Source: Nocardioides sp. S5 (GTDB taxonomy: Bacteria; Actinomycetota; Actinomycetes; Propionibacteriales; Nocardioidaceae). Taken from it: a stretch of DNA of 64,000 nucleotides. The stretch is taken from assembly GCF_017310035.1 (NCBI RefSeq), contig NZ_CP022296.1, positions 310,001 through 374,000 of the forward strand, given 5' to 3'. This document shows, one piece after another, positions 55,754 to 63,996 of this stretch (positions are counted from its first letter, which is position 1; the number at the start of each line of letters is the position of its first letter). The translations under genes were made by a program, and so were the position numbers. The notes beneath the pieces were generated by a model. It made no database searches. It was not told the DNA's origin and saw only the letters and a program-made list of their open reading frames with translations.

Positions 55754-55784
55754 ACGCTAGGACCTCACGGGCACCTGAGGTCAA
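55754..55784 (-). promoter_or_regulatory. MerR/SoxR-type promoter of the MFS gene
   Basis: On the minus strand TTGACC (55784-55779) and TAGCGT (55759-55754) are separated by 19 bases, too long for ordinary sigma-70 recognition. The dyad ACCTCA-N8-TGAGGT (55762-55781) overlaps the -35 and fills most of the spacer. This is the layout activated by MerR-family proteins, which twist the DNA. Confidence 0.7.
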
Positions 55785-55821
55785 TCGGAATATCCGCGGG
55801 CGCCGAACTGCTGCACCGACA

Positions 55822-56856
55822 GTGACTGCCCTCTCCGTGCTCGACCTCGTGACCGTCCGCAGCGACCAGACCACCGGCGACGCGCTCGCCGCCTCCCGGA
55901 GCCTCGCGCAGGTCGCCGACGAGCTCGGCTACCGCCGCTACTGGGTCGCCGAGCACCACAACATGCCGGCGGTCGCGTCGACCAACCCGCCGGTCATCAT
56001 CGCGATGCTCGCCGCGGCCACCTCGCGGATCCGCGTCGGCTCGGGCGGCGTGATGCTGCCCAACCACGCGCCGCTCGTGGTCGCCGAGCAGTTCGCGCTC
56101 CTCGAGGCGGCGTACCCCGGCCGCATCGACCTCGGCCTGGGCCGTGCGCCCGGCACCGACCCGCTGACCAGGTACGTCCTGCGCGGCGGCAGCGCGGAGT
56201 CGGCCGACGATGCCGTCACCCGCTTCCCGGAGTACGTCGACGACATCCGCACCCTGATGTCGACCGAGGGCGTCGAGGTGCAGATCGGCCCGCGCCGCCA
56301 GCCCCTGCGCGCCACGCCGTCGGCACGCAGCGTCGCCGACGTGTGGCTGCTCGGGTCGTCGGACTACTCCGCCCGCCTCGCGGCCGAGAAGGGCCTGCCC
56401 TACGTCTTCGCCCACCACTTCTCCGGCGAGGGCACCGGCGCTGCGCTCGACCTCTACCGCTCGACCTACCGTCCCTCGCCCGAGCACCCGGAGCCCCGCA
56501 CCTTCCTCACCGTCAACGCCGTCGTCGCCGAGACCGAGGAGGAGGCACGCCGCCGGGCGCTGCCCAACGTGCAGCAGATGATCGCGCTGCGCACCGGCGC
56601 CCCGCTGCACCCGCAGCGCCTGGTCGAGCAGGCCGAGGCCGTGGAGATGACGCCCGAGCAGCGCTCGGTCGGCACTGCGATGGCACGCCGCTGGGTCGTG
56701 GGATCACCCGAGCAGGCGCGCGAGCAGCTCGCGGAGCTCGCGGAGACCTACGGCGTCGACGAGGTCATGGTGCACCCCGTCGCGGGTGCGGCGACCGGGA
56801 CCGACGTACGCACCTCGCCAGCGCGTGAGGAGACGCTGCGGCTGCTGGTGGCGTAG
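55822..56856 (+). CDS. Luciferase-like flavin monooxygenase
   Basis: The 344-residue protein (GTG start) is a bacterial-luciferase-type TIM barrel of the LLM class: LSVLDLVTV, RYWVAEHHNMPAVASTNP (about 39-56), VGSGGVMLPNHAPLVVAEQF and GRIDLGLGRAPGTDP. Such enzymes use reduced flavin from a partner reductase to oxidise organic substrates. It is divergent from the MFS gene and close to the OYE gene, so the group may handle an organic toxin or nutrient, but the substrate is unknown. No ribosome-binding site is evident. Confidence 0.92.
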   Translation: MTALSVLDLVTVRSDQTTGDALAASRSLAQVADELGYRRYWVAEHHNMPAVASTNPPVIIAMLAAATSRIRVGSGGVMLPNHAPLVVAEQFALLEAAYPGRIDLGLGRAPGTDPLTRYVLRGGSAESADDAVTRFPEYVDDIRTLMSTEGVEVQIGPRRQPLRATPSARSVADVWLLGSSDYSARLAAEKGLPYVFAHHFSGEGTGAALDLYRSTYRPSPEHPEPRTFLTVNAVVAETEEEARRRALPNVQQMIALRTGAPLHPQRLVEQAEAVEMTPEQRSVGTAMARRWVVGSPEQAREQLAELAETYGVDEVMVHPVAGAATGTDVRTSPAREETLRLLVA

Positions 56857-56857
56857 G

Positions 56858-57253
56858 TCAGTGCCGCTCCTCCAGGCCCACGGCCTCGCGCAAGTTCTCC
56901 GCGGCCTCGCGGAGCTCGGGGTCGTCAGCGGCGCGTGAGTCCATCAGCGCGGCGAGCGCATCGGCGATGACGTTGAGCTTCTCCTGCATGGCCTCGGTGT
57001 TGCGGCGCCCGGCGTTCTCCAGCAGCACGAGCAGCAGCAGCGAGAGCACCGCGCCGAAGGTGTGGATCGCGAGCTCCCACTTGGTCGTGGACTTCCACAG
57101 CGGGTAGCTGGCCGCCCAGATCACCACGATCGCCATGACGACGGCGAAGAAGGGCGCCCGGCTGATGGCCTTCGTCGACAGCTCGACGAACTTCTCGAAG
57201 GGGTCGAGGCCCTTCTGGTTCTTGCGGCTCTCGGCCGCGTCGGTGCGCTCCAT
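56858..57253 (-). CDS. Low-affinity iron permease family protein
   Basis: This 131-residue protein has two membrane segments (about 35-52 and 62-80) and a charged helical C-terminus. The pattern DPFEKFVELSTKAISRAPFFAVVMAIVVIWAASYPL followed by NTEAMQEKLNVI matches the small bacterial family named after yeast Fet4. Iron transport is unproven for the bacterial members. It ends one base from the convergent luciferase-like gene. Confidence 0.85.
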   Translation of the reverse strand: MERTDAAESRKNQKGLDPFEKFVELSTKAISRAPFFAVVMAIVVIWAASYPLWKSTTKWELAIHTFGAVLSLLLLVLLENAGRRNTEAMQEKLNVIADALAALMDSRAADDPELREAAENLREAVGLEERH

Positions 57254-57315
57254 GCCCGGAATCTAGTGCCGCCGGGCACTCCGCGTCCCCACCCCGGCGG
57301 CACGACCGGCACCCG

Positions 57316-59730
57316 TCAGTCCGCGGCGAGCCCGGCCGCCGGCGTCACGAGGGCCGCGCGGCGGGCGGGCACGACGCACGCGGCGAGGCCGGCGAGACCC
57401 GCGACGGCGCCGACCGCGCCCACCTGCCACACGGGCACGGTGAACCCGGCACCCTCGACGACGCTGCCCACCATCACCTGCACGCCGATCCACGCGAACA
57501 CCAGGCCGAGGGCCGTGCCGAGGACGGTCGCTGCGGCCGAGAGCAGCAGTCCTTCGGCGGCCATCGCGTGCCGCAGCTGCCGACGGGTGAGTCCCATGGC
57601 CCGCAGCAGCGCGTTCTCCCGGGCACGCTCGAGCACCGAGAGGCCGAGCGTGTTGGCGATGCCGACCAGCGCGATGATGATCGCGACGGCCATCAGCCCG
57701 ATGACGGCGCCGGTCATGATGTCGAGCTGGACGTAGACCCAGCTGCGGTTGCCGAAGCCGCCGTCCAGCTCGGCGTCGGCCGTCCCGGCGAGTGCCGCGA
57801 GGTCGCCCGTCAGGTCCTCGGAGTCCGCGCCGTCAGTGGCGCGCGCCCAGACCGCCGTCGGACGGGCCCCGGCGTCGAGCACCGCCAGCGTGGCCGGCGA
57901 GACCAGGCCCGCCCGGCCCCAGCCGCTGCCGGTCTCGACACGGAGCGTGTGCTCGCGACCGGCGACCACCACGGAGAGCTCGCGGTCCTCCCACACCCGG
58001 TCGGCAAGCCGCGCGGGGAGCTCCTCGACGACTGCGTAGGGCAGCAGCACCGTCCCGTCGGGCGGGGACAGGTCGGCAGGACCGCGTACGACGACGTCGT
58101 CCCCGGCCGAGCCCAGCAGCGGGACCTCCAGCCCGCCGGCCTCCGCCACGGTGCCGTCCAGGACCCGCGCGTCGGAGACGCCTTCGGTCCCGGCCACCCG
58201 GTCCACCAGGGACGTCTCGAGCGGTGCGCCGACGGCGGTGAGGGTGGCGTCGAGCGGATAGGAGTCGTCCATGTCGCGGTCGATAGCGGTCCGTGACGAC
58301 GCCAGGCCGGTGAGGATCGCGGTGGTGAGGGTGACGCCCACGAGCAGCGACGCGGCGGTCGTCGCCGTGCGCCGCGGGTTGCGCACGGCGTTGCCGGTGG
58401 CGAGCCGGCGCACCGGGCCGCCGCCAGGCAGGTGGTCGGCGAGCCGGATCAGGCGGGGGACCAGCACCGGCCCCACGAGCAGGACGCCGACGAAGGAGAC
58501 CATGCCGCCGGCCAGCATCGCCGGCACCGAGCTCACGGAGACCGCCAGGGCGAGCAGGGCGCCGCCACCGACGAGGCAGAGGGCAGCGAGGCCGAGGCGC
58601 CAGCGGCCCGCAGCCGAGCGGACGTCGACGCCGGTGTCGGGGCGCAGCGCGGCCAGCGGGGCGACCCGCGTCGCCGAGCGCGTGGGCAGCCAGGCGGCCC
58701 CGAGCGTGACCAGCGTGCCGACGGCGAACGCCGACAGTGCCCACACGGGGTCGATCGCAGCGGCGCCCATGTCGCTGAACCAGCGCCCGACCAGCGCCAC
58801 CAGCCCGACACCGGCCGCGGCCCCGACGACGACCCCGACCGTGGCGGCCGCCAGGCCCAGGGCGAGCGCCTCGAGCCGGATCGCGCGGCGCAGCTGGCGG
58901 CGGGTGACCCCCACGCAGCGCAGCAGCGCGAAGTCGCGCATCCGCTGGGCGAAGAGGATCGAGAAGGTGTTGGTGATGACCAGCACGCCGACGAAGAGGG
59001 CGATCACGACGAAGAGCAGCGCCAGGAGCGCGATGACGTCCACGCCGCGGGAGATCTCGGCCTGGCGGGCAGCCGTCCAGTCGGCGGCCGACTCCACGCC
59101 GGCGTCGGGAGCGGTCGCGCGGGCCAGGTCCGCCGACCCGCCCCAGGCGACCGCGTCGACCCAGAGGGTGTCCTCGAAGCGTCGCAGGTCCTCCCACGGC
59201 ACGTAGAGGGCGGCGGTCCGGGCGGCCGGGCTGTCGACCATGCCGACGACCTCCACGTCGACCGCCGCGTCCCCGGCGCCGACCCGGACGACGTCACCGA
59301 GGCGTAAGCCGTTGCTCTTGGCGCGGTTGACGTCGGCCAGGGCCTCGCCCGCCGCGGCAGGGAACCGCCCGTCCTCGAGCTCCTGCCACTGCAGGAGCGG
59401 GTCGAGCGACACCTCCGCGACGTCGGCGGCCGCCGCGAGCTGGATGCCGTGGCGGGAGACCGGCTCCATCGCGTAGCCGAGGGTGAGCACCGGGAGGTCG
59501 CGGTCGGCCGCCACGTCGACGAGCCGCCTCACCTCGCGCGAGTCGTACGTCGTCACGACCCGGTCGACGCCCGCGACCGGGGCGCCGACGTCGGCGGTCA
59601 GGCCGGAGCGGGTGGCGCCGGTGAGCATCCCGACGACCACGATGAAGGCCACGCCGATCGCGACCGCGACCGACGCGGCGACGTACCTGCGGGTGTGGTG
59701 GCGCATCGACGCCAGGAGCACGGTGCGCAT
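57316..59730 (-). CDS. ABC exporter permease with two FtsX domains (MacB-like)
   Basis: The 804-residue protein has an N-terminal anchor (about 17-40), a large extracytoplasmic domain, then two FtsX-type blocks of membrane segments (about 235-365 and 675-795) joined by a second outer domain and two extra segments (about 375-430). The cytoplasmic LLRCVGVTRRQLRRAIRLEAL and LLRAMGLTRRQLRHAMAAEGL loops mark the two halves as repeats. This is the type of exporter or mechanotransmitter used for lipids, peptides or antimicrobial resistance. Its ATG shares a base with the stop of the ATPase gene. Confidence 0.92.
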   Translation of the reverse strand: MRTVLLASMRHHTRRYVAASVAVAIGVAFIVVVGMLTGATRSGLTADVGAPVAGVDRVVTTYDSREVRRLVDVAADRDLPVLTLGYAMEPVSRHGIQLAAAADVAEVSLDPLLQWQELEDGRFPAAAGEALADVNRAKSNGLRLGDVVRVGAGDAAVDVEVVGMVDSPAARTAALYVPWEDLRRFEDTLWVDAVAWGGSADLARATAPDAGVESAADWTAARQAEISRGVDVIALLALLFVVIALFVGVLVITNTFSILFAQRMRDFALLRCVGVTRRQLRRAIRLEALALGLAAATVGVVVGAAAGVGLVALVGRWFSDMGAAAIDPVWALSAFAVGTLVTLGAAWLPTRSATRVAPLAALRPDTGVDVRSAAGRWRLGLAALCLVGGGALLALAVSVSSVPAMLAGGMVSFVGVLLVGPVLVPRLIRLADHLPGGGPVRRLATGNAVRNPRRTATTAASLLVGVTLTTAILTGLASSRTAIDRDMDDSYPLDATLTAVGAPLETSLVDRVAGTEGVSDARVLDGTVAEAGGLEVPLLGSAGDDVVVRGPADLSPPDGTVLLPYAVVEELPARLADRVWEDRELSVVVAGREHTLRVETGSGWGRAGLVSPATLAVLDAGARPTAVWARATDGADSEDLTGDLAALAGTADAELDGGFGNRSWVYVQLDIMTGAVIGLMAVAIIIALVGIANTLGLSVLERARENALLRAMGLTRRQLRHAMAAEGLLLSAAATVLGTALGLVFAWIGVQVMVGSVVEGAGFTVPVWQVGAVGAVAGLAGLAACVVPARRAALVTPAAGLAAD

Positions 59731-60479
59731 CAGGCGATCCCTCCGCGCAGCGCGGCGACGAGTGCGTCCTGGTCGGGGTCGGTGAGGTGCGCGGTGACCG
59801 CGCCGTCGTGGATGACCACGACGTCGTCGGCGTACGCCGCTGCGTCGAGGCCGTGGGTGACCATCACCACCGTCATGCCGAGCTCGCGGACCGAGCGGCG
59901 CAGGTGGCCGAGCACCTCGGCGCTGGCCTCGCTGTCGAGGTTGCCGGTCGGCTCGTCGGCGAAGACGATGTCGGGCTGCGTGACGAGCGCGCGGGCGATC
60001 GCGACGCGCTGCTGCTGGCCGCCGGAGAGCTGGCTGGGCAGGTGGCCGAGCCGGTCGGCGAGGCCGAGGACGCCGACCACCTGGTCGTAGCGCTCCCGGT
60101 CGACGGCGCGTCCCGCGAGCTCGAGGGGGAGCAGGATGTTCTGCCCCGCGGTGAGCATCGGGAGCAGGTTGAAGGCTTGGAAGACGAAGCCGATGTGCTC
60201 GCGTCGGAAGAGGGTCAGCGCGGTGTCGTCGAGTCCGGCGAGGTCGCGCCCGGCGACGGTGACGGTGCCGGAAGTGGCGGTGTCGAGCCCGGCCAGGCAG
60301 TGCATGAGGGTGGACTTGCCGGAGCCGCTGGGCCCCATGATCGCGGTGAAGCGACCGGCCGGCAGGTCGAGGTCGACGCCGCGGAGGGCGTGGACGGTGC
60401 TGTCACCGTCGCCGTAGGTGCGGGTCAGCCCGCGCGCGCTGGCGGCCGTCGCGGTGGTCTGGTCGAGTGTCGTCGTCAT
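59730..60479 (-). CDS. ABC transporter ATP-binding protein (MacB/LolD type)
   Basis: The 249-residue ATPase has Walker A GPSGSGKS (49-56), a Q-loop in FVFQAFNLLPMLTA, signature LSGGQQQR (about 152-159), Walker B DIVFADEPTGNLDS and an H-loop MVTHG. FNLLPMLTAGQN is typical of partners of FtsX-type permeases. It is coupled to the permease gene by a one-base overlap. A two-component system follows on the same strand upstream and may control it. Confidence 0.95.
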   Translation of the reverse strand: MTTTLDQTTATAASARGLTRTYGDGDSTVHALRGVDLDLPAGRFTAIMGPSGSGKSTLMHCLAGLDTATSGTVTVAGRDLAGLDDTALTLFRREHIGFVFQAFNLLPMLTAGQNILLPLELAGRAVDRERYDQVVGVLGLADRLGHLPSQLSGGQQQRVAIARALVTQPDIVFADEPTGNLDSEASAEVLGHLRRSVRELGMTVVMVTHGLDAAAYADDVVVIHDGAVTAHLTDPDQDALVAALRGGIA

Positions 60480-60547
60480 GGGGTCAACGCTCGTCGTCGG
60501 CGGTCCCGCGATCGTCGGTCCCGGGCACGGACCTGCGGTCGGTCCGC

Positions 60548-60576
60548 GGTCGTACGCCGGCGCGCGGCGTACGACC
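60548..60576 (-). terminator. Terminator after the response-regulator gene
   Basis: GGTCGTACGCC (60548-60558) pairs with GGCGTACGACC (60566-60576), a perfect 11-bp stem with a 7-base loop, 15 bases past the stop codon. It separates the two-component operon from the ABC operon on the same strand. Confidence 0.75.
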
Positions 60577-60590
60577 CGGGGAGGACGGGG

Positions 60591-61271
60591 TCAGGGAGCC
60601 ACGAGCCCGGACTCGTAGCCCAGCACCACGAGCTGGACCCGGTCACGCGAGCCGGTCTTGGCCAGGATCCGCCCGACGTGCGTCTTGACGGTCGTCTCGG
60701 CGACGACGAGGTCGGCCGCGATCTCGGTGTTGGTGCGCCCGCGCGCGATGAGGGTCAGCACCTCGACCTCCCGCTCGGTGAGGTGCCTGAGGCGGTCGTC
60801 GTGCGCGGCGGGTGCCGCGGGATCGGGCAGTGCGGCGAAGTGCTCCAGGAGCCTGCGGGTGGTGCTGGGGGCGACCACTGCGTCACCACCCTGGACCGAC
60901 CGGATCGCGCCCAGCAGGTCGGGCGGCGCGGCGTCCTTGAGCAGGAACGCGGAGGCGCCGGCGCGGATCGCGGCGAAGGCGTACTCGTCGAGGTCGAAGG
61001 TGGTCAGCACGATCACGCGCGGCGCCTCGGGCTGCGCCAGCAGCTGCCGGGTCGCCTCGACGCCGTCGAGCCGGGGCATCCGGACGTCCATCAGCACGAC
61101 GTCGGCGGCCGTGACCGCGAGCCGCTCCAGCGCCTCGCCGCCGTCGCCCGCCTCGCCCACCACGACCATGTCGTCCTGGCTCTCCACCAGCATCCGGAAG
61201 CCGGCGCGCACCATCTGCTGGTCGTCGACCAGGAAGACCCGGATCGGTGCCGTCACGGACTGCTCGCTCAC
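60591..61271 (-). CDS. NarL/LuxR-type response regulator
   Basis: The 226-residue regulator is read from the GTG at 61271, which overlaps the kinase stop by 4 bases; a GTG at 61256 is an alternative. The receiver domain has the acidic pair Asp16-Asp17, phosphorylation site Asp62 (VVLMDVRMP), and the FLLKD Lys. The C-terminal LuxR helix-turn-helix (LTEREVEVLTLIARGRTNTEIAADL) binds DNA. It pairs with the kinase just upstream and probably controls the adjacent ABC exporter. Confidence 0.95.
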   Translation of the reverse strand: MSEQSVTAPIRVFLVDDQQMVRAGFRMLVESQDDMVVVGEAGDGGEALERLAVTAADVVLMDVRMPRLDGVEATRQLLAQPEAPRVIVLTTFDLDEYAFAAIRAGASAFLLKDAAPPDLLGAIRSVQGGDAVVAPSTTRRLLEHFAALPDPAAPAAHDDRLRHLTEREVEVLTLIARGRTNTEIAADLVVAETTVKTHVGRILAKTGSRDRVQLVVLGYESGLVAP

Positions 61272-62431
61272 AGCGGCAGCCTCGCAGACACCGTGAACCC
61301 GCCACCCGCGGCGGGTCCGGCCTGCAGCGTGCCGCCGTGCACGGCGGCACGCTCGCGCATCCCGGTGAGGCCCAACCCGCGCCCGTCGGAGGATGCGGCC
61401 GCACCGCGCCCGTCGTCGCGCACCTCCACCTCGACCGCGCGCCCGACGGTGACGCGCAGCGCCACCGTGGCGCTGGGACCGGCGTGCTTGCGCACGTTGG
61501 TCAGCGACTCCTGCACGATCCGGTACGCCGCCAGCCCGACACCGTCCGGGACGTCCGGCGCAGCCTCCGGGAGGTCGGCGTCGACCTGCATCCCGGCGGC
61601 CCGGGCCTCGTCGACGAGGTGGCGTACGTCGTCGAGGCCGGGCTGCGGCGCGACGCCGGTGTCGCCGTCGCGCAGCAGACCCAGCAGCCGGCGCATCTCC
61701 GTCAGCGACTCGCGACCGGTGCTCGAGATCGTCGCCAGCGTGCCGACGGCGACGTCGGGGTCCTTGGCGGCGGCGTAGCGGGCGCCGTCGGCCTGCACCA
61801 CGATCACCGACAGGCCGTGCGCGACCACGTCGTGCATCTCGCGGGCGATGCGCGAGCGCTCGTCGCGCGCCGCCAGCTCCACCTCGCGCTCGGCGATCCG
61901 CTCGGCCTGCTCGGCGCGCGCGACCAGCGAGGCGACGTACCTCTCCCGCTGCTGGGCGGCGAAGCCGAGTGCCCAGGCAGAGGTGACGATCGCGCTGATG
62001 GTGACGACGTAGGGCACCAGGGCCTCGAGGGTGACGGTCGGGGCGCCCAGGCCGCCGATCCAGCTCCAGGCGGCGACCAGCGACCCGGTGTAGCCGATGA
62101 GCAGCGCCGCGACACCGTGCGGTCGCGGGCCCCATCTGGCCACGGAGTACGTCGCTACCGGGAAGGCCAGCTGACCGAAGATCGGCGTGTCGTGGAGGGG
62201 TGCCTGGGCGGCGCTCGCGAGTGCGACCACCGCGAAGACCGCGCTGGGGTGGGCGCGACGCCACCACAGGGGAGCCACCTGCGCGGCCGTGAGGAGCGCG
62301 GCGAGCGGCTCCTCGGCCGTCAGGTGGCCCAGGAACCCCGTGACCAGCAGGCCCAGGGTCAGGGCTGCGTCGAACAGCCACCGGCCGCGTGGGCCGAGCC
62401 GCCAGGGGTGGGAGTCCCGGTGATCGCGCAT
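61268..62431 (-). CDS. Sensor histidine kinase (HPK7/DesK-like)
   Basis: The 387-residue protein has five or six N-terminal membrane segments (about 18-160), a short coiled linker, a HisKA_3 dimerisation helix with the phospho-acceptor His200 (REMHDVVAHGLSV), and an HATPase domain (NVRKHAG, DDGRG, GLGLTGMRERA). There is almost no extracytoplasmic domain, so it probably senses the membrane state or its partner transporter. It is coupled to the response regulator. Confidence 0.95.
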   Translation of the reverse strand: MRDHRDSHPWRLGPRGRWLFDAALTLGLLVTGFLGHLTAEEPLAALLTAAQVAPLWWRRAHPSAVFAVVALASAAQAPLHDTPIFGQLAFPVATYSVARWGPRPHGVAALLIGYTGSLVAAWSWIGGLGAPTVTLEALVPYVVTISAIVTSAWALGFAAQQRERYVASLVARAEQAERIAEREVELAARDERSRIAREMHDVVAHGLSVIVVQADGARYAAAKDPDVAVGTLATISSTGRESLTEMRRLLGLLRDGDTGVAPQPGLDDVRHLVDEARAAGMQVDADLPEAAPDVPDGVGLAAYRIVQESLTNVRKHAGPSATVALRVTVGRAVEVEVRDDGRGAAASSDGRGLGLTGMRERAAVHGGTLQAGPAAGGGFTVSARLPL

Positions 62432-62509
62432 GTGCGGACCCTAGACGCCGGGCGCGGCCGGCACGTCAGACCACGGGAGGACGCCGCGCGGCGGCGGGCG
62501 GGGCCCGAG

Positions 62510-62515
62510 TAGGGT
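62510..62515 (+). promoter_or_regulatory. -10 box of a probably leaderless DUF4177 promoter
   Basis: TAGGGT ends 7 bases before the ATG at 62523, the same spacing as at scoA and the MoxR gene. Confidence 0.5.
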
Positions 62516-62522
62516 GCGATCC

Positions 62523-62678
62523 ATGACCCAGTGGGAATACCAGGTGGCGCCGATTCCGCTCCACAACGAAGCGCTCATGCTCAACAACTTCGGCCAGGAC
62601 GGATGGGAGCTGGTGGCGATCCACACCAACGCCCAGGGTGGCCTGGTGGCCTTCCTCAAGCGCGCGAAGGCGGCCTGA
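62523..62678 (+). CDS. Small DUF4177-like protein
   Basis: The 51-residue product begins MTQWEYQVAPIPLHNE and continues with NNFGQDGWELVAIHTN, the WEY and DGWELV landmarks of small DUF4177-type proteins. The role is unknown. The RidA gene starts one base after its stop. In M. tuberculosis a protein of the same size (Rv3678A, from memory) occupies the same place beside a RidA-like gene, supporting it as a real conserved gene. Confidence 0.85.
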   Translation: MTQWEYQVAPIPLHNEALMLNNFGQDGWELVAIHTNAQGGLVAFLKRAKAA

Positions 62679-62679
62679 C

Positions 62680-63135
62680 GTGTCGGCCGAGGCGCGCCTC
62701 GCCGAGCTCGGCATCACCGTCCCGGAGGTCGTGCCTCCGGTGGCGGCCTACCAGCCCACGGCCCGCAGCGGGAACCTCGTCTTCACCGCCGGCCAGCTGC
62801 CCGCGCGCGACGGCGAGATGATCGCCGTCGGCAAGCTCGGCGGCGAGGTCAGCGAGGATCAGGGCTACGAGTGCGCGCGCCAGTGCGCGCTCAACGCGCT
62901 CGCCGCGGTGAAGGCCGAGATCGGCTCGCTGGACCAGGTCAAGCGCGTGGTGAAGGTCGTCGTCTTCGTCGCCTCCACCCCTGACTTCACCGGCCAGCCC
63001 AAGGTCGCCAACGGTGCGTCCGAGCTGTTCGGTCAGGTCTTCGGTGAGGCCGGCAAGCATGCGCGGTCCGCCGTCGGCGTCTCCGTGCTGCCGCTCGACG
63101 TGCCGGTCGAGGTCGAGATCGTCGTCGAGGTCTGA
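62680..63135 (+). CDS. RidA-family protein (YjgF/YER057c/UK114)
   Basis: The 151-residue protein starts with GTG one base after the DUF4177 gene. It has the family fold (LVFTAGQLPARDGE, CARQCALNALAAVKAEIGSLDQVKRVVKVVVFV, and a VEVEIVVEV end). The usual catalytic Arg of RidA in an xCR near the C-terminus is not evident here: the corresponding stretch is HARSAVGVSVLPLDVPVEVE, so true imine deaminase activity is uncertain. Confidence 0.9.
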   Translation: MSAEARLAELGITVPEVVPPVAAYQPTARSGNLVFTAGQLPARDGEMIAVGKLGGEVSEDQGYECARQCALNALAAVKAEIGSLDQVKRVVKVVVFVASTPDFTGQPKVANGASELFGQVFGEAGKHARSAVGVSVLPLDVPVEVEIVVEV

Positions 63136-63996
63136 GTGCAGCGCCTCCCGCTGCCCGACGCCTTCGTCGCCCAGGCCAGGGCGTACGCCTCGGGTGACGC
63201 CGCTCCGGCCGAGCCGCGCGACGCGGCCACGGTGGTGCTGCTGCGCCCCGGAGCGACCGGACCCGATGTCTACCTCCTGCGCCGGCAGACCTCGATGGCC
63301 TTCGCCGGCGGGATGTGCGTCTTCCCCGGCGGCGGCGTCGACCCGCGCGACTTCGACGACGAGCTCGTCGACCGCGGGCTCTGGGCCGGGCCGGACCCCA
63401 CGGAGTGGGCGGAGCGGCTCGGCTGCGAGGAGGCGAAGGCCCGCGCGCTGGTGTGTGCGGCCGTGCGGGAGACCTTCGAGGAGTCCGGCGTGCTGCTCGC
63501 CGGCACCGGCGCGGACTCCGTCGTCGCCGACACGACGGGCGACGACTGGGAGGCCGACCGGCTCGCCCTGGAGTCGCGTGCGATCTCGTTGACGGAGTTC
63601 CTCGAGAAGCGCTCGCTCGTGCTGCGCACCGACCTGCTCGGCGCGTGGTCGGGCTGGTTGACCCCGGTCTTCGAGCCGCGGCGCTACCGGACGTGGTTCT
63701 TCGTCGCGCGGCTGCCGGAGGGCCAGGTCACCCGTGACGTGTCCACCGAGTCGTCGTCGGTGACGTGGACCGGCGCGCTCGACGCGGTCGCCCAGGTCGA
63801 GCAGGAGGAGATCCTGATGCTGCCGCCGACCTGGCTGACCTGCCTCGAGATCGGCCGGCTCGCCGATCCCGACGCGGTGCTCGCGGCGGCGCAGGACCGC
63901 ATCGTCGACATGTTCATGCCCGAGGTCGTGGCCGACGGTGACGAGTTCATCCTGTCCACGCCGCCGCACTACACCGCGCTGATGGCCTCCCGGTGA
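63136..63996 (+). CDS. NUDIX hydrolase
   Basis: The 286-residue protein starts with GTG directly after the RidA stop. The NUDIX box is present as GGGVDP followed by an insertion and AAVRETFEESGVLL, which supplies the metal-binding REXXEE residues. The N-terminal part (TVVLLRPGATGPDVYLLRRQTSMAFAGGMCVFPGG) and the length fit the NUDT7/NUDT19-like long NUDIX proteins that act on CoA esters or nucleotide sugars. The substrate is not known. The frame ends 4 bases before the window end. Confidence 0.9.
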   Translation: MQRLPLPDAFVAQARAYASGDAAPAEPRDAATVVLLRPGATGPDVYLLRRQTSMAFAGGMCVFPGGGVDPRDFDDELVDRGLWAGPDPTEWAERLGCEEAKARALVCAAVRETFEESGVLLAGTGADSVVADTTGDDWEADRLALESRAISLTEFLEKRSLVLRTDLLGAWSGWLTPVFEPRRYRTWFFVARLPEGQVTRDVSTESSSVTWTGALDAVAQVEQEEILMLPPTWLTCLEIGRLADPDAVLAAAQDRIVDMFMPEVVADGDEFILSTPPHYTALMASR

